This document shows positions 44,389 to 54,053 of a DNA stretch of 64,000 nt, piece by piece. A program made the translations under genes and the position numbers. Source of the stretch: an uncultured Thermomicrobiaceae bacterium. GTDB taxonomy: Bacteria > Chloroflexota > Chloroflexia > Thermomicrobiales > Thermomicrobiaceae. The notes under the pieces were generated by a model. That model searched no databases and was not told the DNA's origin. It saw only the letters and a program-made list of their open reading frames with translations. The stretch covers positions 51,867 to 115,866 of the forward strand of contig CALKCJ010000019.1 of assembly GCA_938082375.1 (NCBI GenBank), written 5' to 3'. Each line of letters begins with the position of its first letter. Position 1 is the first letter of the stretch.

Positions 44389-44470
44389 GCTCTTCCTCCC
44401 GTGTTAGAGCAATGTAGCTTGCTACTGCGCCGCGCTTCACGCCACCGGACGGTGACCGGCCAGGTGATGG

Positions 44471-44778
44471 TTACCCAGCGATCGCCGCAAGGATACTGAG
44501 AACCAGCAGTCCCAGCGAGAGCGCGCGCTCGCGGTGCCGAGACCGATCTCAGCCGCAGCCATCTGCGCCAGGATCGCGTCCAAGGCCGTTCTGCCCCTGA
44601 ACGCCTCGGTGATAGCGTTGCCGACGGCGAATAGGCCGGGGAGGTCAGCCAGGGGGTACGAAGCCGACGAGGGCAACGACGCCGGCAATCACCTCGGCTA
44701 CAGCAACTACCAGCGCGGAGCGACCAGCACCGTCCCCGCTGTGCCCGCCACGGCAGTGAGAAGTACAATTGTGCGCAT
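44471..44778 (-). pseudogene. Frameshifted remnant of a three-helix membrane protein
   Basis: Four successive frames join into one plausible protein. Frame 1 runs from the ATG at 44778 (MRTIVLLTAVAGTAGTVLVAPR). A second frame follows (SALVVAVAEVIAGVVALVGF), then a third (LFAVGNAITEAFRGRTALD), and the last ends RALSLGLLVLSILAAIAG at the TAA at 44471. Each piece keeps the composition of a real membrane protein, yet the total length (308 bp) is not a multiple of three and at least three shifts are needed. It lies head-to-head with moxR. The rest of the gap 44389-44811 holds nothing else I can support. Confidence 0.45.
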
Positions 44779-44811
44779 CGAGGCACAGCACGCGAGGAGG
44801 AGCGCGCTGTC

Positions 44812-45759
44812 GTGATCGGTACCGTCGCCGCCCTGGGCCAGCGGGTCATCGAGAACGTCGGCCGGGTGATCATTGGCAAAGACGCGGTAACCGAGCTGAT
44901 CTTAGTCGCACTACTCTGCGAGGGGCACGTGCTCATCGAGGACGTGCCCGGTGTGGGCAAGACCACGCTGGCCCGCGCTATCGCCCGCTCGATCGGAGGG
45001 CGGTTCCGTCGCATCCAGTTCACGCCCGACTTGCTGCCCTCCGACATCAGCGGCCTCACCTTCTTCAACCAGCGGAGCGGCGAGTTCCAGTTCCGGCCAG
45101 GCCCGGTCTTCACCAACATCCTGCTCGCCGACGAGATCAACCGGGCCACACCGCGCACGCAGTCGGCGCTGCTCGAGGCGATGCAGGAGCGCACAGTGAC
45201 GGTCGAGGGTGAGACGATGTCGCTGCCCCGCCCCTTCCTCGTCTTAGCCACTGAGAACCCGGTCGAGATCGAAGGAACCTTCCCGTTACCGGAGGCGCAG
45301 CTCGACCGCTTCTTGCTCCGGATCGTGATCGGCTATCCGCAGGCTGACGAGGAAGTCGCGATGCTGGCTCGCTTCCAGACGCGGAACCCGTTGGACGAGC
45401 TGGAACCGGTGACCACGCCGGAGGAGTTGCTCCGCGCGGCGGTGGCCTGCCGGGCGGTCTACGTCGAGGACGATTTGCGCCGGTACATCACTGAGATCAC
45501 GCGGGCGACCCGGCGACACGAGGCGATCGAGCTCGGCGTGAGCCCCCGCGGCACGCTCGCACTCTTCCACTGTGCCCAGGCCCTCGCAGCGCTCCGCGGC
45601 CGCGACTTCGTGCTCCCTGACGACGTCAAGGAGCTGGTGACCCCGGTGCTCGCCCACCGGATCATCCTCAGCCCCGAGGCACGGCTGCGCGGGCGCGACG
45701 TCCGGCAGCTCCTCCACGAGATCGTCGAGACCGTCCACGTCCCGGTTGAGCAATTATGA
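44812..45759 (+). CDS. moxR: MoxR-family AAA+ ATPase
   Basis: 315 residues. Walker A is GVGKTT, Walker B LLADEIN, and the MoxR sensor regions are QRSGEFQFRPGPVFTNILLADEINR and ATENPVEIEGTFPLPEAQLDRFLLR. MoxR proteins act as chaperones for assembly or activation of partner complexes, usually with DUF58 (VWA-like) proteins. GTG start at 44812 after GAGGAGGAGC. Overlaps the DUF58 gene by 4 bp (ATGA). Confidence 0.93.
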   Translation: MIGTVAALGQRVIENVGRVIIGKDAVTELILVALLCEGHVLIEDVPGVGKTTLARAIARSIGGRFRRIQFTPDLLPSDISGLTFFNQRSGEFQFRPGPVFTNILLADEINRATPRTQSALLEAMQERTVTVEGETMSLPRPFLVLATENPVEIEGTFPLPEAQLDRFLLRIVIGYPQADEEVAMLARFQTRNPLDELEPVTTPEELLRAAVACRAVYVEDDLRRYITEITRATRRHEAIELGVSPRGTLALFHCAQALAALRGRDFVLPDDVKELVTPVLAHRIILSPEARLRGRDVRQLLHEIVETVHVPVEQL

Positions 45760-47087
45760 GCAAGGTTTGGCTCATCCAAACGCTGCACACCTTCCGGGCG
45801 AAGCTGAGCACGTGGATCTGGGCGCCGGTGGAGAGCCGCTTCTTCTCCGCGCTGTGGTTCTACGGGGCTGGCATCTTGCTCGTCGCGGGCGTGCTTGCCG
45901 GCCAGCCGGCGCTCTCGCTGCTGGCCACTGCGGTGCTGGCCGCGGCCACCGTGAGCTGGCTGTGGGCGCGCTCGAGCCTCGACCAGGTCGAGCTGGCGAT
46001 CTCCCTCTCCGAGAGCCGTGTCTTCCCCGATGAGTCGGTCGTGCTGGCGGTCTCGCTGATCAACCGGAGCTGGCGGCCGGTACCCTGGCTTGACCTGACG
46101 CTCCAGATCTCCGACCGCCTCAAGGTGCGTGACTTCGAGGTCGTCCCCAGCTCCTGGTACGGGATGAATGCGCTGCACCTGACTACCGCACTCCGCTGGT
46201 ACGAGCGGGTACGGCTTACCTTCACGCTCGATTGTCCCGAGCGCGGCGCATTCGCCGTCGGCCCGGCCGAGCTGCGTGCGGGCGATCTCTTCGGTTTCTT
46301 CGCCCGCAGTGAGCGACGGGCTGTGACACAGCCGCTGCTCGTCTACCCGCGGCGCGTGCCACTGAGCGACCTGGGATTGCCGGCGCGCTATCCTTTCGGC
46401 GAGACCCGGCTGCAACGCTACCTGTTGACCGACCCGACGCGGCCGATCGGCGTGCGTGACTACCACCCGGAAGACAGCTTCCGCACGATCCACTGGAAGG
46501 CAACGGCCCGCGCGCAGCGGATCCAGGTGAAGGTTTTCGAGCCGACCGCTGCTGTCCAGGTCGGGATCTTCCTCAACCTGGAGACGTTCGAGCGCTACTG
46601 GGAAGGGATGGACTACGTCCGGGCCGAGAGCGCGATCGTGGCGGCGGCCTCGCTGGCTACCCACGGGCTAGGGCAGCGGTGGTTGGTTGGCATCTACGCG
46701 AATGGGGTGCTGTCGGGTTCGGATCAGCCGCTTCGCATTCATCCGGGCCGTGGCCCACGTCAGGCAGAAGCCATCCTCGAAGGGCTGGCGAAGCTCACCC
46801 CGCTGGCGGCGAGCAGCTTTCCCCGCCTGCTGCGCGATGAAACCCGGCAGTTCCCATGGGGGAGCACCATCGTCGTGATCTCGGCCCTGATGACCGAGCC
46901 GCTGGTCGCTGTGCTGACCCGGTTGCTCGATGAGGGGCGACAAGTCATGCTGCTCCAGATCGGGGACTATGCCGCGCCAGTGCTGCCTGGCTTGCACATC
47001 CACCACTTGCCCGAGAACCTGTTGGGGCCACAGTGGGCTGGCCGGCATCGCTACGTGTTCGCGGTGGATGGCGGGAGGGCACTGTGA
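45756..47087 (+). CDS. DUF58-domain protein
   Basis: 443 residues. Two N-terminal membrane helices (about 25-70) are followed by a beta-rich domain and the DUF58 motif region TRPIGVRDYHPEDSFRTIHWKATAR near residue 230. A VWA-like remainder follows. It is the constant partner of MoxR and probably the target of its ATPase activity at the membrane. Overlaps both neighbours (ATGA upstream, GTGA downstream). Confidence 0.9.
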   Translation: MSKVWLIQTLHTFRAKLSTWIWAPVESRFFSALWFYGAGILLVAGVLAGQPALSLLATAVLAAATVSWLWARSSLDQVELAISLSESRVFPDESVVLAVSLINRSWRPVPWLDLTLQISDRLKVRDFEVVPSSWYGMNALHLTTALRWYERVRLTFTLDCPERGAFAVGPAELRAGDLFGFFARSERRAVTQPLLVYPRRVPLSDLGLPARYPFGETRLQRYLLTDPTRPIGVRDYHPEDSFRTIHWKATARAQRIQVKVFEPTAAVQVGIFLNLETFERYWEGMDYVRAESAIVAAASLATHGLGQRWLVGIYANGVLSGSDQPLRIHPGRGPRQAEAILEGLAKLTPLAASSFPRLLRDETRQFPWGSTIVVISALMTEPLVAVLTRLLDEGRQVMLLQIGDYAAPVLPGLHIHHLPENLLGPQWAGRHRYVFAVDGGRAL

Positions 47088-48601
47088 CGGCGAGACGGCT
47101 CCTGGCCAGGCTCCCACCGCTGACCCCGCTCCAGGCAGCGATCGACTGGCGGATCGAGTCGCTCGCCGCGACGATGATCTTGGCTGAGGCGGCAATCGTC
47201 TACGTCTACGTGGGCGCGCTGCTCCCGGGCAGGGCGGCGCCGTTCTCGCCCTTCCCGGCGCTGCTGCTGGTCGCCCTGCTCCTGGCTGGCTATGGGCTAC
47301 CACGGCTGCTGGAGGCGCTCTACGTGCGCAGCGGCGCCTACGAGATCGTGCTCGGCGTTGCGTTGTGCCTCTCGCTGCTGCTCGCTGCCAGGCTGGCGAT
47401 GTTCCCGTCCGCTCCCTGGCTGGACTCCGATTGGGTGTCTGGCTTTGCCCGGTCGCTGATCTTCCGGCCGAGTGAGGCCGAGCGCCCGGGATGGGGGGTG
47501 GTGGCCGTCATCGGCTACGCCTGGTGGCGGGGGCGGACGCGTGGCGAGCCGTCGCTCGAGTCGACCTACGACCTGCTCCGCTGGGGGAGCCTGCTGCTTG
47601 CCGGCGGCCTGGTACTGGCCTTGATCGCCTCGCCGCCGGAGGGGGCGATCCGCTCGAGATTGCCGGCGGCAGTGCTCTGGTTTGTGACGACCGCGCTGGC
47701 GGGGATCGGGCTCGCGCGCTTGCGGCTGGAGGCGCTCCGGAGCAGCGGGCCCCTCGGCGGGAGCTGGTTACTGGCCGTGCTCGGCGCGCTGGCCGGGGTC
47801 GTGCTGCTGGCAGTGGTCATCGCCGGGATCGTCAACCGGCAGGTCCTCGAACTGCTCTGGCTGATCCTCTGGCCGGTGCTCTGGGTGATCGGCCTGTTGC
47901 TGCGGGTCATTGTCCTGCTGCTCGCCCTGCTCACGTTCATCCTCATCCTACCGATCCTCTGGTTCCTTGAACGGCAGGGGCTCGGGCGCTCGCTCGCCGG
48001 CGGCCGGGCTGGCTGGTTGCTCGAGCCATTGAGCCGGCTCCATGATGTGGCGCGACTCCAGATCGAGGTGGCTGACCCGGTGCGCTACCTGCTGGCCGGT
48101 CTGGTCCTGGCGACGATCGTCTCCTGGCTCGTGCGCTGGGTCTACCGGCGGCGCCGGCGCTGGCGCGTGCCGACGCCGGAGGAGCGCGAGCTGGCGCTGG
48201 AAGGCCCGCCCTCGCTCAACGGGCTGCGCCGGCGCCTGCGCCGGATCCTGCGCCGGCGGCCCGGCCGGCCAGACCCGCTCGATGCGCTGCGAGGAGATCA
48301 TCGCTGGCGTTACACGCTGCGTATTCGCCTGGCTTACCGGCAACTGCTTCTCCAGGCCGGCCGCGTGGGGCTGGGACGTCGCCCGGCGCAGACACCGCAG
48401 GAGTACGAGCGTGTGCTGGTCGAATGCCTGCCCGAGGTGGCCGGGCCGCTGGACGAGCTGACGCGACTCTACCAGGCGGCGCGTTATCGGCCGGCTCCAG
48501 CCGAACCGGAGGCGGCAGAGCGGGCGCAGCGCGCGCTGCCTACCGCCCTCACTGCGCTCCAGGCCTCTCGCTCCTCAGATCCACCCCGGTCGCGATTCTG
48601 A
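47084..48601 (+). CDS. Multi-spanning protein with C-terminal DUF4129
   Basis: 505 residues. About eight to nine membrane helices span residues ~25-370, and a cytoplasmic DUF4129 domain (~395-470; YRQLLLQAGRVGLGRRPAQTPQEYERVL) follows. This is the third member of the moxR-DUF58-DUF4129 set; the usual transglutaminase domain is absent from this protein and from the window. The start is the GTG at 47084 that overlaps the DUF58 stop. Function unproven; envelope assembly or protein processing is the usual inference. Confidence 0.85.
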   Translation: MTARRLLARLPPLTPLQAAIDWRIESLAATMILAEAAIVYVYVGALLPGRAAPFSPFPALLLVALLLAGYGLPRLLEALYVRSGAYEIVLGVALCLSLLLAARLAMFPSAPWLDSDWVSGFARSLIFRPSEAERPGWGVVAVIGYAWWRGRTRGEPSLESTYDLLRWGSLLLAGGLVLALIASPPEGAIRSRLPAAVLWFVTTALAGIGLARLRLEALRSSGPLGGSWLLAVLGALAGVVLLAVVIAGIVNRQVLELLWLILWPVLWVIGLLLRVIVLLLALLTFILILPILWFLERQGLGRSLAGGRAGWLLEPLSRLHDVARLQIEVADPVRYLLAGLVLATIVSWLVRWVYRRRRRWRVPTPEERELALEGPPSLNGLRRRLRRILRRRPGRPDPLDALRGDHRWRYTLRIRLAYRQLLLQAGRVGLGRRPAQTPQEYERVLVECLPEVAGPLDELTRLYQAARYRPAPAEPEAAERAQRALPTALTALQASRSSDPPRSRF

Positions 48602-48626
48602 ACCGATCCCCTGAACACCCTCTGTC

Positions 48627-48655
48627 TTGACCGAGCTGGTAGCTGCTGCTACAGT
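48627..48655 (+). promoter_or_regulatory. Promoter of the peptide ABC transporter operon
   Basis: TTGACC (48627-48632), 17 bp, TACAGT (48650-48655), 87 bp before the binding-protein start. A near-consensus sigma-70-type pair. Confidence 0.6.
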
Positions 48656-48741
48656 GCGCGCAGGGTAGTAAACGCGCAGCGTGCTTACGTCGGTCTTCTG
48701 AGCGGGTTGTGATGCCCGTGACGTTGTGAGGGGGTAGAGCA

Positions 48742-50490
48742 ATGCCACGATTCGACGAGTTGCTCCGCTGTACACCTGCAGCTGGCCTGACTCGGCGAGT
48801 CCTCCTGAAGCGAGCGACGGCTGGGGTGGCTGGGCTCGCTGCTTTCGGACTGTTCGCAGCCTGCCGGGGCGCGCAAGAGGAAGCGCCCTCGCCAACCCCG
48901 GCAGCCCCCGCAGCGGCTGCGTCGCCGACGCCGACCAGGCCACCGGCCATTGTCACCACACCGGCGGTGGTGACCCCGACACCCGCGCCGGAGGGGAAAT
49001 ACGGCGGGGAAATGATCGTGACCGGTCACCACGAGATCGCCAGCCTGCACCCGGACGACGCGGGCCCGACGGTCCACTGGGTCATCGTGACCCAGATCCA
49101 CAACGGCATGATCGAGCTCGACGAGAACTACCAACTCGAGCTTGTGCTGGCAGAGTCGTACGACGTGGCCGAAGATGGGCTGACGTATACCTTCAAGTTG
49201 CGGGACGGGGTCAAGTTCCACGATGGGGAGATCTTCGATTCCAACGACGTCAAGTATACGTTCGAGTGGTACATGAACCCCGACAACGCCGCTGTCAATG
49301 CGGCGCTCTTCCGAAATATCGACCGAGTGGAGGCGCCAGACGAGCGTACGGTCATCATTCATATGAAGCAGCCGGACGCGCCGTTCCTGGTACGGGCCGC
49401 GACGACGTTCATCTTGCCTGAACATCACCACGGCAAGGTGGGCAAGGAGGGCTATGCCTCGAACCCGATTGGCACCGGCGCCTTCAAGCTTAAGGAGTGG
49501 CGCGCCGCCGAGTTCACCACGGTGGAGGCATTCGACGAGCATTTCCGCGGTCGACCGTACCTCGACCGCTTCACCGAGAAGATCGTGCCTGAGGCGTCCG
49601 TTCGCGCGATCATGCTCGAGACCGGTGAGGCTGACTCCGCCGTCTGGCCGCTGGTGGCTGAGGACAACCTGCGCTTTGCCAAGGACCCGAACTACACCGT
49701 CTTTCGCACCTCGTCGGTCGCGGTCAACCACTTCCCGCTGAACAATGAGCACCCGATCCTCAGCGACAAAGCGGTACGACAGGCGATGATGCACGCGATC
49801 GATCGCCAGAAGGTGATCGACGACATCTTCCGCGGCACCGCAGTGCTCGCGACGGCGAACCTCTCGCCAGCGCTCGAACAGTGGTATGAGCCGAACGTGA
49901 AGCAGTATCCCTACGACCCTGAGCGGGCCAAGCAGATGCTGGAGGAGGCCGGCTGGGTCGATACCGACGGCGACGGTATCCGAGAGAAGGACGGCGTCAA
50001 GCTCTCGTTCACCTGCACGACGATTACTGGCGACCAGGCTCGACGCCCCGAAGCCGAAGTCGTCCAGCAGTATTTCAAGGCTGTCGGCATCGACATGCAG
50101 CTCGCTGAGGCCCCGGTCGCGACCATTACGGAGAAGCTGCGCGCTGGTCAAATGGATGCCTCGCTCTTCAACTGGACGTATGGAGGTGGGGGCGGTGATC
50201 CCGATGCCTCCGCCACCCTACGTTCGAACGCGGTCAACAACTTCTCGCACTACAAGAATCCACGGATGGACGAACTCCTCGATAACGGCATCAAGGAGGT
50301 CGATCCGCAGAAGCGCAAGGAGATCTATAGCGAAGTACAGAAGCTTGTGGCCGAGGACGTGCCGTTCCTCTACATGATGTTCTGGGACTGGTTTAACATC
50401 TTCACCAAGCGAATCAAGGGGTTGCCCGAGTCCGCGTTGGCCGGGTCGCAGCTCTACCGCAAGGCATACCAGTGGTGGATCGAGGAATAA
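48742..50490 (+). CDS. Peptide/nickel-type ABC substrate-binding lipoprotein
   Basis: 582 residues. A twin-arginine stretch (TRRVLLKRA) precedes a lipobox with Cys41 (LFAAC) and a Pro/Thr/Ala-rich linker to about residue 90. The SBP family 5 domain follows (LAESYDVAEDGLTYTFKLRDGVKFHDGE, NPIGTGAFKLKEW, HAIDRQKVIDDIFRGTA). It therefore sits on the outer face of the membrane and delivers peptides or similar oligomers to the two permeases encoded next. A DTDGDGIREKDG repeat-like EF-hand stretch may bind calcium. Confidence 0.92.
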   Translation: MPRFDELLRCTPAAGLTRRVLLKRATAGVAGLAAFGLFAACRGAQEEAPSPTPAAPAAAASPTPTRPPAIVTTPAVVTPTPAPEGKYGGEMIVTGHHEIASLHPDDAGPTVHWVIVTQIHNGMIELDENYQLELVLAESYDVAEDGLTYTFKLRDGVKFHDGEIFDSNDVKYTFEWYMNPDNAAVNAALFRNIDRVEAPDERTVIIHMKQPDAPFLVRAATTFILPEHHHGKVGKEGYASNPIGTGAFKLKEWRAAEFTTVEAFDEHFRGRPYLDRFTEKIVPEASVRAIMLETGEADSAVWPLVAEDNLRFAKDPNYTVFRTSSVAVNHFPLNNEHPILSDKAVRQAMMHAIDRQKVIDDIFRGTAVLATANLSPALEQWYEPNVKQYPYDPERAKQMLEEAGWVDTDGDGIREKDGVKLSFTCTTITGDQARRPEAEVVQQYFKAVGIDMQLAEAPVATITEKLRAGQMDASLFNWTYGGGGGDPDASATLRSNAVNNFSHYKNPRMDELLDNGIKEVDPQKRKEIYSEVQKLVAEDVPFLYMMFWDWFNIFTKRIKGLPESALAGSQLYRKAYQWWIEE

Positions 50491-50535
50491 ATGCGTGAGC
50501 GGCGTCTGCCTACGCGCTGAGCTGCAGGTGGACTA

Positions 50536-51462
50536 ATGTTCCAGTACATCGTGCGCCGGCTCCTCCAGGGGCTGATCGTCATCTTCCTGGTGACCTTGGC
50601 GACGTTCGGCCTCATGCACCTGGCACCGGGGAGTCCGGTCGATATCATGATCGGCGAGGCCGAGGTCTCTCAGCAGGTGATCGATGCGATCACCAAAAAG
50701 TGGGGGCTTGACCGGCCCTGGTATGAGCAGTACCTCGTCTGGCTGGGCAACATGCTCCGCGGCGACTTCGGCCAGTCGATGGTGCGCACCGGAGTGCCGG
50801 TGAGCCAGATGCTCCTGGAGGCGGCGCCGGTCACGCTCAAGCTGAACCTCTATGCCTTCGCGGTCGCTCTCGTGGTTGCCATACCGGCTGGCGTGCTGGC
50901 TGCCGTCCGGCGCTACTCCTTGTTCGATTACTCCAGTATGGTTGGCGCGACGCTCGGCGTGGCCCTCCCGAATTTCTGGATCGGCCTTATGCTGATTATC
51001 ATCTTCGCCCAGAAGCTCCGCTGGCTCCCTTCCGGCGGCTCCGGCTCGTGGCAGCACTATATTCTGCCGGTCGCCGTGCTGGCGACGGAGCAGATGGCTG
51101 TCCTGGCTCGTCTGACCCGGGGCGCAACGATCGAGGTACTCCACCAGGACTTCGTGACCACCGCCCGTGCTAAGGGGCTTAGCGAAGTGACAGTGATCTT
51201 CCGGCACGTGGTGCGCAATGCGCTCTTGCCCGTGATCACCATTATCGGCTATCGGTTGGCGTTCATCCTGAGCGGCACCATCGTCGTCGAGACGGTTTTC
51301 GCCTGGCCTGGTTTGGGCCGCCTCTTCATCCTCTCGATCGACCGGCTCGACTACCAGGTCGTCCAGGCGATCGTCTTTCTCTTGACTATTCTCGTGGTCA
51401 TCGGCAACCTGCTGACCGACCTGGTCTATGCGTATATCGACCCGCGTATCCGGATCCAGTGA
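50536..51462 (+). CDS. dppB: ABC transporter permease, DppB/OppB type
   Basis: 308 residues, six helices. The N-terminal signature YIVRRLLQGLIVIFLVTLATF and the EAA loop (ARLTRGATIEVLHQDFVTTARAKGLSE) that docks on the ATPase are clear. It follows the binding-protein gene by 45 bp. Confidence 0.93.
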   Translation: MFQYIVRRLLQGLIVIFLVTLATFGLMHLAPGSPVDIMIGEAEVSQQVIDAITKKWGLDRPWYEQYLVWLGNMLRGDFGQSMVRTGVPVSQMLLEAAPVTLKLNLYAFAVALVVAIPAGVLAAVRRYSLFDYSSMVGATLGVALPNFWIGLMLIIIFAQKLRWLPSGGSGSWQHYILPVAVLATEQMAVLARLTRGATIEVLHQDFVTTARAKGLSEVTVIFRHVVRNALLPVITIIGYRLAFILSGTIVVETVFAWPGLGRLFILSIDRLDYQVVQAIVFLLTILVVIGNLLTDLVYAYIDPRIRIQ

Positions 51463-51475
51463 GGAGCCGGGCAGG

Positions 51476-52387
51476 ATGGCCGAGGTGCCTCGCTCTGCCG
51501 TTGCTACAGAACGGATCTCGGGCCTGAGCGGGCTCGAACGTGAACGACGATCGGAGTTCTCGCGCGCCTGGCGGCGCTTCAAGCGCTATCGCCCTGGGCT
51601 CGTCGGCCTCGCGTTCATCGGCATACTAGTCGTCTTCGCGCTCGTCCCCGGGCTCTTCGCCCCCTATGACCCGATCGCCCAGGACACCGCCATGCGCGGC
51701 GCCCCGCCGTCCTGGGCACACCCCTTGGGTTTCGATCACGTCGGTCGGGATATCTTGAGCCGGATTATCTGGGGCTCGCGGATCGCGATGTTGGTTGGGC
51801 TGGGAGCGACCGCTATCGCGGTTACGATTGGCGTGATGATCGGGGCGACGGCTGGCTTCTTCGGGGGCTGGGTGGACTCGATACTCTCGCGTTTTGTCGA
51901 TACCCTTATGGCGTTCCCTACGCTGGTGCTCCTGATCGTCCTCGCGGCGATCATCGGGCCCAGCTTGGTGACGGTGATCGTCGTAATCGGAACGACGACC
52001 TGGGCGTCGTACGCGCGGGTCGTCCGCGCCGACGTGCTGAGCCTGCGTGAGCGCGAGTTCGTCCTGGCTGCCCGGGCTTCTGGCGCCGGTCAGGCTCGCG
52101 TCATCTTGCGGCACATTCTTCCCAACGCCATGGGGCCAGTGATCGTCCTCGCCACGCTCGGGATCGGCGGCATCATCATCCTGGAGTCCGCACTCTCCTT
52201 CCTGGGGCTCGGCGTGCAGCCGCCGACGCCGTCCTGGGGCGCTATGATCAGCGATGGCCGGGCTTTCATCCGTCACTACCCGCAGATCGCGATCGCACCG
52301 GGAGTGGCGATTACGCTCACGGTGCTCGCCTTCAACCTGTTCGGCGACGGGCTGCGGGATGCGCTCGACCCGCGGCAGCGGGAGTAG
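51476..52387 (+). CDS. dppC: ABC transporter permease, DppC/OppC type
   Basis: 303 residues, six helices after a hydrophilic N-terminus (to ~45). The GFDHVGRDILSRIIWGSRIAM motif and the EAA loop VLSLREREFVLAARASGAGQARVILRH are typical. The ATG at 51476 has GAGGAGCC; the frame upstream to 51428 overlaps dppB. No DppD/DppF ATPase genes follow, so ATPases must be encoded elsewhere. Confidence 0.93.
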   Translation: MAEVPRSAVATERISGLSGLERERRSEFSRAWRRFKRYRPGLVGLAFIGILVVFALVPGLFAPYDPIAQDTAMRGAPPSWAHPLGFDHVGRDILSRIIWGSRIAMLVGLGATAIAVTIGVMIGATAGFFGGWVDSILSRFVDTLMAFPTLVLLIVLAAIIGPSLVTVIVVIGTTTWASYARVVRADVLSLREREFVLAARASGAGQARVILRHILPNAMGPVIVLATLGIGGIIILESALSFLGLGVQPPTPSWGAMISDGRAFIRHYPQIAIAPGVAITLTVLAFNLFGDGLRDALDPRQRE

Positions 52388-52436
52388 GGCCGGCAGCTCC
52401 GGTCTTGGGCGGAGAACACACTGAGGGAGGGCGGCG

Positions 52437-53948
52437 ATGCGGATCGCGATCGGCGGTATCAGCCACGAGAGCAGCACGTTCTCGGTGGTGCCGACCACAC
52501 TCGAGGACTTCGCGCAGCGGTCGCTGGCCGAAGGGCCGGAATTGCTCGACCGTTACACTGGTACCCGAACCTGCCCCGGCGGCTTCATCGACGCCGCGCG
52601 GGACTTCGCCTTTACGCTGGTCCCCACACTGATAGCCTCAGCGGTGCCGGGTGGGCCAGTGACGGCTGAGGCCACGACGGAGCTGACACGCCGGCTGTGC
52701 GAGGGCCTGCACTGGGCATTGGAAGAGGGGCCGCTCGACGGTGTGCTCCTAGCGCTCCACGGCGCCATGGTCTCGGAGCTGGACGACGACGGCGAGCGCT
52801 ACATCCTGCGCCGGGTGCGGGAGGTAGTTGGGCCGAAGGTGCCGCTCGTGGTTACGCTCGACCTACACGGCAACATCTCGCAGGAGATGGTCGACCTGGT
52901 GAGCGTTGCCGTCGCCTATGACGAGTACCCGCACACCGATACCTGGCAGCGCGGCTACGAGGCTGGCCTGTTGATGGCCCGCATCGTCCGCGGCGGCGTA
53001 CTCCCGGCCTCGGCGCTGGTCAAGATCCCGCTCCTGGCTGGCCTCCAGCGGCAGTACACCCACGCCGAGCCGATGCTGGGTCTCAAGCACCTGGCCCGCG
53101 ACCTCGAGAACGAGAACGGGATCCTCAACGTGAGCTACTTGCCGGGCTTCCCCTGGGCTGACATCCCGATCACCGGCTTCAGCGTGATTGTGACCGCCGA
53201 GGGAGATCGCTGGCGCGCCCACCGCCTGGCTTGCCGGCTGGCACAGGAGGTCTGGAACCGGCGTGAACAGTTCACCGTCCGCCCGGTACCGGTGGACGAG
53301 GCCGTGCGGCGCGCGATGGCTGCGCCGGAGGGGCCGGTCGTGCTGGCCGATATCGGTGACAACCCCGGCGGAGGCGCCCCGGCTGACGGCACGGTGCTGC
53401 TGGAAGCGCTGCTGCGGCTCGGCGCGAAGCGTGCCGCACTGGCAGTGTTACGCGACCCCGAGGCCGTCGAGCAGGCGCAGGCGGCCGGCGAGGGGGAAGC
53501 GATCAACGTCGGACTCGGCGGCAAGACGGACGAGCGGCACGGCCGGCCGCTCGAGGTCACGGCTCGGGTCGTGCGGCTGACTGAGGGCCGTTTCACCCAC
53601 AACGGCCCGATGAGCACCGGCATGGCTGTTGACCTAGGGCCGACGGCGGTGCTCGAGCTGCGTGGCCAGCGCGACGGCTGTGTGCTGGTCGTGGTCACGA
53701 CACACCGCTACCAGCCGACTGACCTCGGGGTCTTCCGCAGCCAGGGGATCGAGCCGACCGCCCAGCAGATCCTGGCCGTCAAGTCCTCCGTCCACTTCCG
53801 GGCCGCCTTTGGGCCGATCGCCCACGACATCATCGAGGTGGACACGCCGGGCATCACTAACCCCCGGCTTGACCCTGCGGCCTACCGCAAGCTCCCCCGA
53901 CCGATCTACCCGTTCGACCGGGATCTGGAGTGGCGGATCGACCTGTAG
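52437..53948 (+). CDS. M81-family metallopeptidase (MlrC type)
   Basis: 503 residues. MlrC was named from the microcystin degradation cluster; the wider family is common in bacteria with other substrates. Conserved N-terminal IAIGGISHESSTFS, VLLALHGAMVSE, DLHGNIS and AYDEYPHTDT hold the zinc-site His and Asp residues. The C-terminal domain has GGTD-like ADIGDNPGGGAPADGT. It lies 49 bp after dppC, so it probably cleaves the imported peptide in the cytoplasm. Confidence 0.9.
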   Translation: MRIAIGGISHESSTFSVVPTTLEDFAQRSLAEGPELLDRYTGTRTCPGGFIDAARDFAFTLVPTLIASAVPGGPVTAEATTELTRRLCEGLHWALEEGPLDGVLLALHGAMVSELDDDGERYILRRVREVVGPKVPLVVTLDLHGNISQEMVDLVSVAVAYDEYPHTDTWQRGYEAGLLMARIVRGGVLPASALVKIPLLAGLQRQYTHAEPMLGLKHLARDLENENGILNVSYLPGFPWADIPITGFSVIVTAEGDRWRAHRLACRLAQEVWNRREQFTVRPVPVDEAVRRAMAAPEGPVVLADIGDNPGGGAPADGTVLLEALLRLGAKRAALAVLRDPEAVEQAQAAGEGEAINVGLGGKTDERHGRPLEVTARVVRLTEGRFTHNGPMSTGMAVDLGPTAVLELRGQRDGCVLVVVTTHRYQPTDLGVFRSQGIEPTAQQILAVKSSVHFRAAFGPIAHDIIEVDTPGITNPRLDPAAYRKLPRPIYPFDRDLEWRIDL

Positions 53949-54053
53949 CCTCCGGGCTGGGCGGCTAGCGGACTTCACCAGAAACCAGATCGCTCGGCTC
54001 CGGCCGCTCGACAGGCCAGACCGAAGCCGAGAGGAGAAGGGAGGGAAAGGGGC

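Noticed and set aside
44349..45251. 300-codon minus-strand frame over moxR and the upstream gap
   Set aside because: Ser/Arg-rich shadow of moxR. The only minus-strand signals I accept in this area are the 53-codon gene and the broken frames at 44471-44778.
48685..50151. 488-codon minus-strand frame over the ABC binding-protein gene
   Set aside because: Shadow frame. The plus strand encodes a lipobox and a full SBP family 5 domain with a promoter and ribosome site.
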